Shown: positions 41,101 through 47,310 of the stretch, in pieces
Position numbering within the stretch: the stretch's first letter is position 1
Layout: the number at the start of each line of letters is the position of its first letter
Assembly (NCBI RefSeq): GCF_008831285.2
Contig: NC_045151.1
Span: 5,965,682 to 6,029,681 of the forward strand
Length of the DNA stretch: 64,000 nucleotides
Reading direction: 5' to 3'
DNA from: Nymphaea colorata
Lineage: Eukaryota > Streptophyta > Magnoliopsida > Nymphaeales > Nymphaeaceae
The notes under the pieces: generated by a model
What the model saw: the letters and a program-made list of their open reading frames with translations, nothing else
Told to the model about the DNA's origin: nothing
Databases searched by the model: none
Program-made: the position numbers and the translations under genes

Positions 41101-42542
41101 ATAAAATTATCACAAAAGTTAGATGGCTCACATGCCTGTGCACATGATTGACAGGTGGGAGGTTCAATGTTCAAATCTCAATAAGGCAATCCTTGGCTCG
41201 AGCTTACTCGAACCGATTCGAGCTGACTTTGAGTTTTAAGAGCTCGAGTCAAGCCAAATTTGAGGTAATGAAGTCGAACTCGGCTTGAGCTTCGAACTTG
41301 GCTCATGAACAGCCCTAACTATTGTCCACTGAAGTTGAATATCGTGCAATGGCTAAAACTATTTCTGAGCTAGTCTGGATAAAAAATCTTCTCAAAGTTA
41401 TGGTTGTGTCTCTCGACTCACCATTCAAACTATTTTGTAACAACAAAAACATCATTATACATTTCCAACAATTGTAATCTTGTTGAGAGAACCAAACATG
41501 TGGAGATAGACTGCCGTTATGTTGGAAAATTTTTTTGAAGAACAGGGAGCTGCTGTTCATCACATTAGAATATCAGCTAACTGACTCACACAAAAACTCT
41601 TGTTGGTCCAAAGCCTGCCTTGCTTTTGGACAAACGACCCTAACTTTGAAAAAAAAAGTGGGGGTGGTTGCTAAGATTCATATATAATTATATATATGCG
41701 TATATTTTCGTTATACATGCTTTTTTAACCTTTCTCTTTTTTGTGTTTCTTATTTTTTATTTTTTGTTTTGACTGTTCAAAGGCAAGTCAGCCCAAGAGC
41801 TAAGCTCCCCTCTCTTCTGTCCTATGCTTCGTACTACAAGGGACTGTTGTCACATTTGAAGTTCTCTCTGCTTCATCAATATTTATTTTTTCAGATTGTA
41901 TCTTTCCACTTGTTTGACCATTGTGTCAGTTTTTATCTTGATTTTTCTTGGCTTTTTAGTCAAGATTTACAATTTATATGGGAGGTTTACCCTCTGGTGG
42001 ATATTTCAGTATGTCCTGCAACATATGGAAATAATCTTTAGGATGTATTTATTTGTTTCCTTTGGTTTTTGAAAGTTGAATGCTAGTTCACATAAAATAG
42101 TTCATGCATATGTGTGGACTGAAGCATTTTAATTCATTCTGTCATACTCGAGAAAACATAAAATTTTTCCTGTTTCTGAAAATGTTATCCTGTTTCTGAA
42201 CTGCAGATTATGGGGATAACATGGGTGATAAGTTCGGCAATCATGGTCATTAATTTCTATTATCTAATCACTGGCTTCACCAAGTTGCTTCTTCATGACG
42301 GTCTTCGGACTGTGGCATCAGTGTTTCTTGGAGTTATGGGCTTTTCAGGCATGTTGGTCTATTTGGCTGGGGTTCTCTACTTGGTTTTCCGAAAAGATAA
42401 AAAGGTAACCTACTTATTGCCAGTTGAAGATGGGATATCTGACGCCCAGTCTGAGATGAACAGGTCAATATATCTACTCCCTAGGGAAGACATAGTAAGT
42501 ATGCAGCTGCCTCCAAGAAGAAGCACCAGTGATCTTGATTAG
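8052..42542 (+). CDS. NRAMP: NRAMP-family divalent metal transporter, 3' half (three exons)
   Basis: Joined exons 8052-8183, 14433-14528 and 42207-42542 encode 187 residues of the C-terminal half of a plant NRAMP1/6-type transporter. Known family members move Mn2+/Fe2+ with protons across the plasma membrane or endomembranes. Visible signatures are [51 protein letters not shown], four or so hydrophobic membrane segments, and a soluble tail with [11 protein letters not shown]. All junctions are phase 0 with GT..AG borders. The reading frame has no stop or shift, so the gene looks functional. The 5' exons with the DPGN and MPH metal-site motifs lie outside the window. The assignment to group 1/6 rather than 2/3/4 is from recalled family features. 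Confidence 0.93.
8409..8687 (-). repeat. 3' LTR of copia B, truncated
   Basis: 279 bp matching 13029-13352 of the other LTR. The segment corresponding to 13353-13474 (the start of the LTR on the minus strand) is missing, and the sequence continues directly into RNase H codons at 8688. Confidence 0.85.
8690..10393 (-). pseudogene. Copia B reverse transcriptase and RNase H
   Basis: A long open frame (stop at 8648, inside the LTR). RT shows [20 protein letters not shown], the NAFLHGDL segment and the catalytic [13 protein letters not shown]. RNase H shows [31 protein letters not shown] and MCDNQSAI. The last native residues are [10 protein letters not shown], after which the frame enters LTR sequence and stops. 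About 50-60 C-terminal codons and the polypurine tract are therefore deleted. RT/RNase H make the cDNA in active elements. Confidence 0.9.
10439..11108 (-). pseudogene. Copia B integrase, frame-broken
   Basis: Three overlapping frames together give a copia integrase: [20 protein letters not shown] (first Asp), [10 protein letters not shown] (catalytic Glu), [20 protein letters not shown], and [18 protein letters not shown]. Breaks occur near 10890-10960 and 10640-10680. The residue after the catalytic Glu is changed (usual ERKHR, here EWKHR). Confidence 0.82.
11130..11855 (-). pseudogene. Copia B protease and GAG-pre-integrase
   Basis: 241 codons. The aspartic protease site reads [13 protein letters not shown], where the usual D-S-G is D-L-G, a damaging change. 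It is followed by [19 protein letters not shown] and the integrase zinc region with [10 protein letters not shown] and [10 protein letters not shown]. One stop codon (11856-11858) separates it from gag. Confidence 0.82.
11859..12908 (-). pseudogene. Copia B gag with zinc knuckle
   Basis: The gag part starts at an internal Met at about 12810 ([17 protein letters not shown]). Capsid features are [30 protein letters not shown] and [16 protein letters not shown]. The nucleocapsid knuckle is [14 protein letters not shown] (CX2CX4HX4C). Nearly full length for copia Gag (about 315 residues). It ends at a single stop before the protease frame. Confidence 0.85.
13029..13474 (-). repeat. 5' LTR of copia B, complete, with 47-bp tandem units
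   Basis: 446 bp. Contains a (GA)n tract at 13087-13110 and an array of about 47-bp units beginning tagaatcctag (two identical units at about 13217-13310, a third variant, and two more diverged). The 3' LTR keeps only one and a variant. The TG..CA ends coincide with the TSD. Confidence 0.82.
13480..14432 (+). other. NRAMP: Intron remainder, no gene seen
   Basis: AT-rich intron sequence between copia B and the next NRAMP exon. It includes a T-run near 13700 and ends in the acceptor tttgccatacag. Confidence 0.5.
14433..14528 (+). CDS. NRAMP: NRAMP exon (second in window)
   Basis: 96 bp, 32 codons, [17 protein letters not shown] then [15 protein letters not shown]. Acceptor catacag and donor gtaagg are canonical. 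It encodes one membrane helix and the following cytosolic loop. Confidence 0.94.
14652..14985. mobile_element. hAT MITE (318 bp) with perfect 8-bp TSD
   Basis: The element is 14660-14977. The duplication atcttgat is exact at 14652-14659 and 14978-14985. TIR CTAAGTCACATGGGTAC pairs with GTACCCATGTGACTTAA, fifteen bases exactly. Internal gggtac words repeat near both ends. It is non-coding. The TIR differs from that of the 5918-7182 hAT element at only two of 17 positions, so it is likely a deletion derivative of the same family. Confidence 0.88.
15410..15596 (-). repeat. 3' LTR of copia D
   Basis: About 187 bp, TGTTAAAGAG...CTCAACA on the minus strand. The inner border is set by the polypurine tract. 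The outer border is inferred by likeness to the LTR of copia C and is less certain. Confidence 0.65.
15604..15927 (-). pseudogene. Copia D RNase H C-terminal end
   Basis: 107 codons: [13 protein letters not shown] (RNase H Asp), [24 protein letters not shown] and the terminal MIDIYAPA. The usual TKHIEVDCH is changed to TDQTEVDCQ, losing the conserved His. RT and RNase H codons continue in broken frames to 16497. Confidence 0.82.
16503..16676 (-). repeat. 3' LTR of copia C
   Basis: 174 bp. Outer end tgttacaatgag, inner end ctctttaaca, next to the polypurine tract (rc of gtctccctcaagctgg). Pairs with 30969-31144. Confidence 0.9.
16684..17232 (-). pseudogene. Copia C RNase H
   Basis: Two frames (17232-17020 and 17007-16684) separated by a stop. 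They show [49 protein letters not shown] and the family terminus MIDIYAPA. Full domain length. It is disabled by the stop and a small gap between the frames. Confidence 0.88.
17275..18422 (-). pseudogene. Copia C reverse transcriptase, frame-broken
   Basis: 18422-17628 carries the RT N-terminal half: [56 protein letters not shown] and [15 protein letters not shown]. Frames 17674-17429 and 17604-17275 carry the rest ([39 protein letters not shown]). The catalytic YVDD block is absent between SLFIKRGT and [13 protein letters not shown], so an internal deletion has removed the active site. Confidence 0.87.
18356..19239 (-). pseudogene. Copia C integrase (after the Gyp1 insertion point)
   Basis: An intact frame: [34 protein letters not shown] (first Asp), IRTDNALEF (second Asp), [13 protein letters not shown] (Glu) and [17 protein letters not shown]. 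The Gyp1 insertion cuts the codons between the zinc-binding Cys pair (FLCDAC at about 29303) and KLGKHTRS. Apart from that the domain is complete. Confidence 0.9.
19240..22234 (-). repeat. 3' LTR of Gyp1 (2,995 bp)
   Basis: Unusually long LTR. Element-sense ends are TGTAATGC...GTGTGACA. On the plus strand it runs from tgtcacacc to cattaca. It contains a purine-rich tract (21700-22000) and a GCC-repeat/CpG-rich start (22000-22200). A conserved, hairpin-containing core lies at 19960-20150. No protein gene is supported inside. Confidence 0.95.
22284..23789 (-). pseudogene. Gyp1 integrase with chromodomain
   Basis: 501 open codons. Zinc-binding HHCC part [20 protein letters not shown] and KCLICQQVK. 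Core: [10 protein letters not shown] (Asp), [10 protein letters not shown] (Asp), [16 protein letters not shown] (Glu). [20 protein letters not shown]. Then [12 protein letters not shown] and a C-terminal chromodomain with [16 protein letters not shown]. Chromodomains steer insertion toward heterochromatin marks in known chromoviruses. The integrase itself looks intact, but TAG at 23796-23798 separates it from RNase H in the same frame. Confidence 0.93.
23796..24059 (-). pseudogene. Gyp1 RNase H, C-terminal part
   Basis: [31 protein letters not shown], the MEYLKDYDF segment and the [13 protein letters not shown] signature of gypsy RNase H. It is one base out of frame with the upstream RT frame near 24060, where YPTHDWNWE should read YPTHDLELG. 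It ends at a TAG. Confidence 0.92.
24029..26065 (-). pseudogene. Gyp1 gag(partial)-protease-reverse transcriptase fusion
   Basis: Start ATG 26065 ([12 protein letters not shown]). About 145 residues of Gag N-terminus end at KVPEEDRV, and the next residue is already protease: [15 protein letters not shown]. Element H reads on at this exact point with the capsid core (NYGSYLLKSDAKNWW). An in-frame deletion has therefore removed capsid core and nucleocapsid. RT follows complete: [10 protein letters not shown] and the catalytic [10 protein letters not shown], then the RNase H start [12 protein letters not shown]. The frame ends with a frameshift near 24060. Confidence 0.93.
26281..26301 (-). promoter_or_regulatory. 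Gyp1 primer-binding site
   Basis: On the minus strand GTTTTGGTATCAGAGCCATGG follows the 5' LTR end. TGGTATCAGAGCCATGG matches the 3' end complement of plant initiator Met tRNA, the standard primer for minus-strand cDNA. Confidence 0.9.
26302..29297 (-). repeat. 5' LTR of Gyp1 (2,996 bp)
   Basis: Differs from the 3' LTR by one extra T in the poly-T run near 26335 and by A to G at about 28769 (plus strand). All other stretches compared were identical. Confidence 0.95.
29303..30062 (-). pseudogene. Copia C gag tail, protease and GAG-pre-integrase
   Basis: Protease site [16 protein letters not shown], then [33 protein letters not shown], and the integrase zinc region [16 protein letters not shown] ... 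FLCDAC, where Gyp1 interrupts. Upstream only about 60 residues of the gag linker ([10 protein letters not shown]..., in a shifted frame at 29893-30000) remain. No zinc knuckle or capsid is found up to the LTR at 30969. Confidence 0.87.
30063..30968 (-). other. Copia C leader in place of gag
   Basis: No gag reading frame. The sequence contains repeated words such as gctgctgatttctgcatattacagcagactg (twice, about 30380-30410 and 30458-30490). The tRNA-iMet primer site (rc of gctctgatacca) abuts the LTR at 30957-30968. This suggests gag was deleted or replaced. Confidence 0.65.
30969..31144 (-). repeat. 5' LTR of copia C
   Basis: 176 bp, tgttacgatgag...ctctttaaca on the plus strand, with a (GA)n tract. 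Pairs with 16503-16676. Confidence 0.9.
31145..31858 (-). pseudogene. Copia D reverse transcriptase, N-terminal part
   Basis: RT codons resume beside the ctatg duplication and continue to [50 protein letters not shown] at 31478-31780. A roughly 290-bp non-coding insertion (about 31258-31552) splits the codons after CKIVHM. The element stops without a 5' end near 31858. Confidence 0.8.
31258..31552. mobile_element. Unclassified short insertion in copia D
   Basis: AT-rich, with tctcggg / tctcgcgat words near the two ends and aaaatctc / gagatttt words inside. The flanking host words catatatc and catatgcc (minus: acatatg / atatatg) suggest a short target duplication of about 8-9 bp with a mismatch. 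Non-coding. It is probably a MITE, superfamily not established. Confidence 0.45.
31859..32292. other. AT-rich region, no gene seen
   Basis: Lies downstream of the hAT transposase remnant and may be its 3' non-coding end. No terminal repeat was identified. Confidence 0.4.
32293..32930 (-). pseudogene. hAT transposase C-terminal part with dimerisation domain
   Basis: Reading minus: [19 protein letters not shown] at about 32850-32925, then the hAT dimerisation region [20 protein letters not shown] and [20 protein letters not shown] with NLRLLSRK (32571-32778), then a last exon-like segment [20 protein letters not shown] ending in TGA at 32293. These match the C-terminal half of plant DUF659/BED-type hAT transposases. 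The frame is broken by at least one stop near 32790. The matching upstream part lies beyond an LTR insertion at 34605-34859. Confidence 0.82.
32931..34565 (-). repeat. Old gypsy LTR (Gyp1-related), 5'-incomplete, inside hAT transposase
   Basis: Diverged relative of the Gyp1 LTR. The match starts near 32940 (gtagtatggcaacacc) and continues through the conserved core (33285-33480), a purine-rich tract (33980-34350), the GCC-rich start (34370-34480) and the end aaacgttaca at 34565. No internal coding part is attached, so it is a solo or truncated LTR. It separates two parts of one hAT transposase. Confidence 0.8.
34605..34859 (-). pseudogene. hAT transposase middle part
   Basis: [33 protein letters not shown], then [15 protein letters not shown] are typical of the catalytic-core/alpha-helical insertion region of plant DUF659 hAT transposases. 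BED finger and N-terminal core are missing; copia LTR K begins at 34863. Confidence 0.8.
34858..35450 (+). mobile_element. Copia K: LTR, primer site and leader only
   Basis: LTR 34863-35104 (TGTTGAAG...TTTCTACA), preceded by ctact as possible TSD. TGGTATTAGAGCCGTGAC (primer site) starts at 35105. The leader runs to about 35450, where the sequence switches to the inverted body of copia J. It is the same LTR family as copia A (3205-3449). A frame open on both strands at 35122-35338 is low-complexity leader, not a gene. Confidence 0.78.
35451..36630 (-). pseudogene. Copia J reverse transcriptase and RNase H
   Basis: Frames 36630-36424, 36430-35996, 36032-35598 and a broken tail. They show [49 protein letters not shown], catalytic [53 protein letters not shown] and [11 protein letters not shown]. 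Two frameshifts and a stop. The C-terminal end of RNase H is cut at 35451. Confidence 0.87.
36634..37146 (-). pseudogene. Copia J integrase-RT linker
   Basis: 170 codons of the acidic low-complexity linker that joins integrase and RT in copia polyproteins. It ends with [20 protein letters not shown] and [13 protein letters not shown], the conserved entry to RT. Confidence 0.78.
37223..38537 (-). pseudogene. Copia J protease, pre-integrase and integrase
   Basis: The longest copia frame here (38537-37512, 341 codons): protease [53 protein letters not shown] (zinc Cys pair), [22 protein letters not shown] and [10 protein letters not shown]. The C-terminal part continues at 37504-37223 ([35 protein letters not shown]) after a small deletion. 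The catalytic D-D-E triad is present. Confidence 0.88.
38556..38835 (-). pseudogene. Copia J gag remnant with zinc knuckle
   Basis: Only the gag C-terminal third: [13 protein letters not shown], zinc knuckle [14 protein letters not shown], linker to protease. Immediately upstream the sequence becomes primer site and LTR, so the capsid region is deleted. Confidence 0.8.
39048..40213 (-). other. Non-coding region with 245-bp tandem repeat, leader of LTR L
   Basis: A-rich, no gene. It contains a roughly 245-bp direct duplication (39145-39350 and 39390-39605), with acagcaaa words throughout. The end at 40203-40213 (rc of atctgatacca) is a primer site for an LTR starting at 40214. Confidence 0.55.
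40214..40395 (-). repeat. Copia-like LTR L
   Basis: tgttgcagccg ... ctgaca, about 182 bp, next to primer site TGGTATCAGAT on the minus strand. The outer border is tentative. Confidence 0.5.
40480..41640 (+). pseudogene. Copia RT end/RNase H relic on plus strand, split by MITE
   Basis: In changing frames one reads GALSYLTIT-like and [13 protein letters not shown] (RT end), then [12 protein letters not shown] and [10 protein letters not shown]. After the MITE at 40905-41317 follow [30 protein letters not shown] and [12 protein letters not shown]-like codons. The order is that of copia RT-RNase H. Many stops and shifts mark it as old. Confidence 0.75.
40897..41325. mobile_element. TAGGGCTG-type hAT MITE, copy 2, with 8-bp TSD
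   Basis: The element is 40905-41317 (413 bp). The TSD actattgt is exact at 40897-40904 and 41318-41325. TIR TAGGGCTGTTCA is a perfect 12-bp inverted repeat, extended by imperfect cgagctcgag-rich arms. An 8-bp TSD and this TIR start fit hAT. The middle (41112-41180) holds a tRNA-like segment. Copy 1 is at 5381-5770. Confidence 0.9.
42207..42542 (+). CDS. NRAMP: NRAMP last exon
   Basis: 112 codons including stop, after the acceptor ctgcag. Membrane helices [20 protein letters not shown] and [20 protein letters not shown], then a hydrophilic tail with two leucine-rich YLLP boxes, [20 protein letters not shown]. Tail motif PREDI..MQLP is typical of NRAMP1/6-type proteins. Confidence 0.94.
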   Translation: MMGITWVISSAIMVINFYYLITGFTKLLLHDGLRTVASVFLGVMGFSGMLVYLAGVLYLVFRKDKKVTYLLPVEDGISDAQSEMNRSIYLLPREDIVSMQLPPRRSTSDLD

Positions 42543-44472
42543 GAATGGGAATCAAGGTCTTATCAAGTTGAAGGAGCTATATTATAAAATTGCTGAAAAT
42601 ATAATGTGCACATGAAACAGCATAACATCTTAGGAACATCATCATCCAATGAAAGAAAGCACGCGATGAAGCTAGCAGGATCTATAGTACAACAGAGATC
42701 TGCCATGATTACCTTGGTACTCTCAAGTTCAGGGTCATAGTGGTTGAATAATAAAGTGGAGTAGCCATGTTGTATTTTGATCTTTTATCTAACATAAACC
42801 CTTCGATTTAGCATAAAGTTATAAACCTCTTTGAGATACTTGTGGGCACAGTTAGTACTCATAATAGGTGAACTTTGGTGTCTGTCACTTTTATTCTGCT
42901 ATAACTTGCATTGCTGAATGGACCTTACCACTCTCTCTAGAGATACAATGAGATTGTATGTCTAAGGTTCAGCTCGGAGATACCTTGAAGAAAATTAATT
43001 AGGTTTGCTTTGATGTCATTTATTACATGAAATGACTCCCTCAATTTTCAAACGCTGACATTGTATGTGGATTCTCATTCGGCTGCAGTGGATGCTGTTA
43101 AATTGTTGGACATCATACTACCAAATCGTTCTCTCCCCTTGAATTTATAATAGCCTGGAACACAGAGAGAGAAAATATTAACTTCACTTACACGTTCATG
43201 CAAGTTCATCATTTTCCTTTTTGTTACTAAAAAGTGTGCAGGTGTGATTTACGTTTGAAAGAAGTGGGATTCCGTCCTGACAATAGTTCTTACTTGGCTT
43301 AGTGGTTCGACATAAAAACCTTCAAATTGGGAAAAAAATTGGAGTGGTCTGGTATAAATTTGCTGTACTTCCTTGCCTATCACAGTACCAAAAAAGAACA
43401 AAAATAATGACCATTTGTTCCTCATTTCGATGCCATAAGACTTCTTTTGCTCAGGCCCTGGGTTGCCAGTCTTTCTGCCATAGAGAAGTTCGCATGGGTT
43501 ACCCGCCCATCTACCACTGGAAACTCTATTGTCACGTAGTTACCCAGGGTCAAGCTCTTGATAAGATTGATAGCTACCTAATCCTATCCTATCGCCTAGA
43601 TGAATGGATAGGACTTGGTCAAGCAACTAGATTGTGTTCCTGGTGTTTGTCAGTAACCTTCAGTCGTGGGGATCAATGATCATACCTGTCTTGTGTTCCT
43701 GTGGTTTGTCAACCATCTTCAACCATGGTAACCGATGAGTGTACCTGTCATTTTTTGTTCAATTTATTTTTTAAAGTGGAGCGCTTGTTCTTCTCATCCT
43801 GTTAAGGTCCAACCTATTGAACTCTTTAGGGGAGTCAAGTCTTTTTGCCTTATCCGTTTGCTTGGCCCAGTCGATTGTTCTCTCCTATTATATTAATGTT
43901 TCTCAAACAGCTATAGTTTTTTCTCCAAGTCATATCTCGAGTAATGTGTTTCGGCCTACAAATTGAAATTTACCGAAGTGAACAAGTATTTCCATGCGTA
44001 GATGGGACCTGAGAATGTTTTTACATCTATGACTTAAGGTGTCTTAAATTTGCAAATCTCCCTATGTAACTTGATTGTCCTTTTTGAGCTAGACTTTAAG
44101 GAAAGTTATAACCTACAATGCTTAGCCCTCAATTCATATTTGACTTGGGCTATTTCAGTTTGATATTTCAGTTTCCGATTTTTATGAATATAACAAAATA
44201 ATACAAGTATTCATGGATGTTTGATGGATTGCACCCGTACGGTTATATTGGTAAGGGAAAAAACAAAGCATGTCTACAGTGTTTTGGTGCTAACAAAAAA
44301 TGCTAAGCTCTTTCTAGAGTGACAGAAAGGGCCTCAATTGCCATTCTACGAGTTAGCTAGTTATAGGAGAATGTGATGAAGGGTCATATAGGTTGTCCTC
44401 TTAAATTCTCGTTGTTGCATAACTCTTTACCTCTTCCTTTTCAGCATTAGATTTTATTCCATATCACCAACC
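42543..44472 (+). other. NRAMP 3' UTR and intergenic sequence
   Basis: A poly(A) signal aataaa lies at 42750-42755, 208 bp after the stop. Beyond it no gene is supported. A 59-bp direct duplication lies at 43632-43749 (units begin ttgtgttcct). Confidence 0.6.
42750..42755 (+). terminator. Candidate NRAMP polyadenylation signal
   Basis: AATAAA, 208 bp downstream of the stop codon, in an AT-rich context. Confidence 0.5.
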
Positions 44473-47310
44473 ATTATTGTAACGAGTGGTGTCTTAGCAG
44501 GTTGGGCTGGATCAGGGTCCAGACCCGGACCCGAACCCCACCTGCCTGAAGAGGAGGCCCAATGCTGGCTCTCCCTCTTCATCTCCCTTGCTGGTTCCGG
44601 CACGACGCAGAAAAAACAGAAGGCGGAAGAATGGCAGTGGCGGTGGAGGTGAATGGCGGCGACGCTAAGGTAAGCCCCTTGATCTCTCTACTCTCTCCCA
44701 CCAGCTCTAACCCCCTCGTCTATTCGTCTCTAACCCTTTGTGTGATGCCCTCTCATGCTCTCTCTTGTCTTCATTCTCCCTCTCTCTTGTTTTTCCTATT
44801 TCTCCCGAGCCCGTGTCTCTCCTTCCTGATTTTCTCCCTCTCTATTTCGGGTCTTCTCTCACTTTTGCATATCTCTCTGCTAACACTCTCTCTCCCGCCA
44901 GCCTCCTCTCATTCTCACAGTCACTCACTCTCACATATCTCTGCACTCTCCCTCTCGCGTGTCTTTTTCCCTCACCTGAAATCTCACCCTTTATTTCTCT
45001 TTTTCTTTCTTCATTGTTGTCTCCCTAACCCATGCATGTGTCTCCCTTGGCCGAACCATCTTCCTCTCAACCGGATGCCCTCTTCTAACGGCAGACTTAT
45101 CTGTTGATCTCTCTTTCATTCATTCTCACTCTATTTGATGTTGTTGGGTTGGATTGCAGCTTGGGAAACATGTCTTTCCCCTCATACCAGCGAATGTAAG
45201 GTGTGGGAGGCGACAACAACATATAACTTTAGCCGCTTGGAGATTAGTAGAGCACTTGAGTGACTGTCGGGGACACTACAGCAGCTAAGACGCTAAAAGA
45301 GGAGTGAGTACGGCTAAACAAGCCTAATTTCATTGGATTTTTGTCCTAAGAATGTATATAATTATCTTTTTAGCATGATGAGTTAATATTTGAAGTGGTT
45401 AGAAAGCATGGTAGAAATTTTGATGTTGTTGAGAAGTTTTAGAACCGTTTTAGCAAATTTGTGATGCTTGCTATTGTTGACCTGCATATTACGTCGTTTG
45501 TTGGGAAAAAGTATGTACGTTGGGAAGCATAATTGCTGGGAAGATGCCTCAACCAAGAAAACAAGTGAGAAACGTACTAGTGATAGGTTGAATCGAAGTT
45601 TTAAGTTTTAAGTCACAACCTCAAAGAGTTGGGACGAAACCTATTGGAGGGCTTTAAGAGTCAATACACTACCTGTCGGCACCTCTTGACATGATGACCT
45701 ACGCCTCATTGATCTTATTTCTTACTTGTATAGATTTTAAAGCGAAATGAGTGGAAAATTTATCGCTTTGAATATTTTTTTGCAGGTATTCCAGGCACGT
45801 CGAGTAGACCTTGAGCGACAAGATTCGAAGCTCGAGGTGATTTTGGGTAATTTTGACAATACGTGACAGGTATGGTGGCATTCCAATCTAATCCCTGCTT
45901 GGGGCCAAATTTAGAATGCTTGTTTTTCAGGATCGTTGGATCTTATGATTGTGTTGTTTTGAAAGAATGTATGCTTGCGATTGAATAATTATAAGATTGG
46001 TTGATTATTTTTAAATTATTTTGTAATGGCATGTGCATGCTAGCAATTATAACTATTTAGGACAGATTAGGCAGGGTATCAAGTCGGGTATCTTCTCGAC
46101 CCTAATTGTGCATTAGTGAGCATCGTAGAATGATATTTGTATAGGACAGCTACGAGTCAATCACGAATCAATACTACTCTTCATGGTTCGGCTAAGTTTT
46201 GTATGATGTGATTGTTATGTTTGATTGATGTGAATGCTACAATATTTTCGTATGCAATTGGATGAATTTGAAGGGTAGATATACCCGTAAAGTTATGACG
46301 ACTAGCTAAAAGTATTGACTCTATGTGTAACCCTCGTATGGAGGCGTCTTGAGATATGGGTACACTCGTGAAGTGAACCAACCTCGTGTGCTAGTCGGTC
46401 TTTTTGTGAATGTGTTGTCATAATGATAAATTAAGAAAGAATTATTCTATGTCCCATCCTCGCCATTAGTCTCGCCTGCTCGGAGCAGGCGGTGCAAGGC
46501 CCCAAGATATCATTGTATGATGTGCTTGGAGCGTTGGGCTTCGGCTTTTCAAAACCTGGGTGTCATAGGAAAAGTTGAGTAACTCTACTTGGAATTCATA
46601 CATTCATAAATGATTGCTCTACCGCTGCAACGTGAATGGATCCGTATAATTTTGGGCCACCACGAGGGTTGTCTCCCGACTATAGGTTGCTCATGGTGTG
46701 CACGCGCCTATGTTTGCATACACAGGAACTGTCAATTCACTAAAGCAAATGTAAATGAAATGATTGTAAATACAACAAATGTGAATGAAATGAATAAGCA
46801 TGAAGTGAATGTGATTATTAAATATGTTAATTGTAGTCATTGAGTAGTCCCTACGTCATGGAATATGTGAGGGCCTACCATGACAAGTTATGTGACTGCA
46901 TGCTCCTATCATGATATGATAGTATTATGTTTCCATGTATGTTATATCTCAAATTTGAGCCTTTACCGGAGAGGGTTAAGGATTCATCTGGTCTATTGCC
47001 AGTGGACCTGAGACAACAGGTTGATCAGATGGTCCTGCTCACATTCTATTGTAGTGTCGACACGTCATGTTTTGGGTCGCATTGATATTTTATTTTTTGT
47101 TAGATATCAATGTTGTCGTTTTGGTGCATTTGTATCATGTGTATCATTCAGAAGTATAAGTGATTTTGTATGAAACGAATTTGTTACTATTGAAATGTTC
47201 GCCGTATTGTCATTTTGATGTGCATAGCTTCTTTTAATCGTTGTGTTGTCACACCTCGATGTTTTATGTTCTAATGTAAGAAAAAAAATATTAGGGGGTA
47301 AAAGTATTTG

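Larger units (their letters stand above)
14529..42206 (+). other. NRAMP: Giant NRAMP intron, 27.7 kb
   Basis: Donor gtaagg at 14529 and acceptor ctgcag before 42207 join phase-0 codons. The content is almost entirely nested transposons, described separately. Unassigned parts are 14529-14651, 14986-15409 and 41640-42206, which are AT-rich with no gene seen. Confidence 0.88.

Noticed and set aside
43302-43679. 125-aa frame after NRAMP
   Set aside because: No recognised motif, no splice or promoter context, and it overlaps a direct duplication.
44562-45107. 181-aa frame in solo LTR G
   Set aside because: Pyrimidine-rich LTR segment. It lacks a recognisable domain and is the counterpart of the Gyp1 LTR tract.
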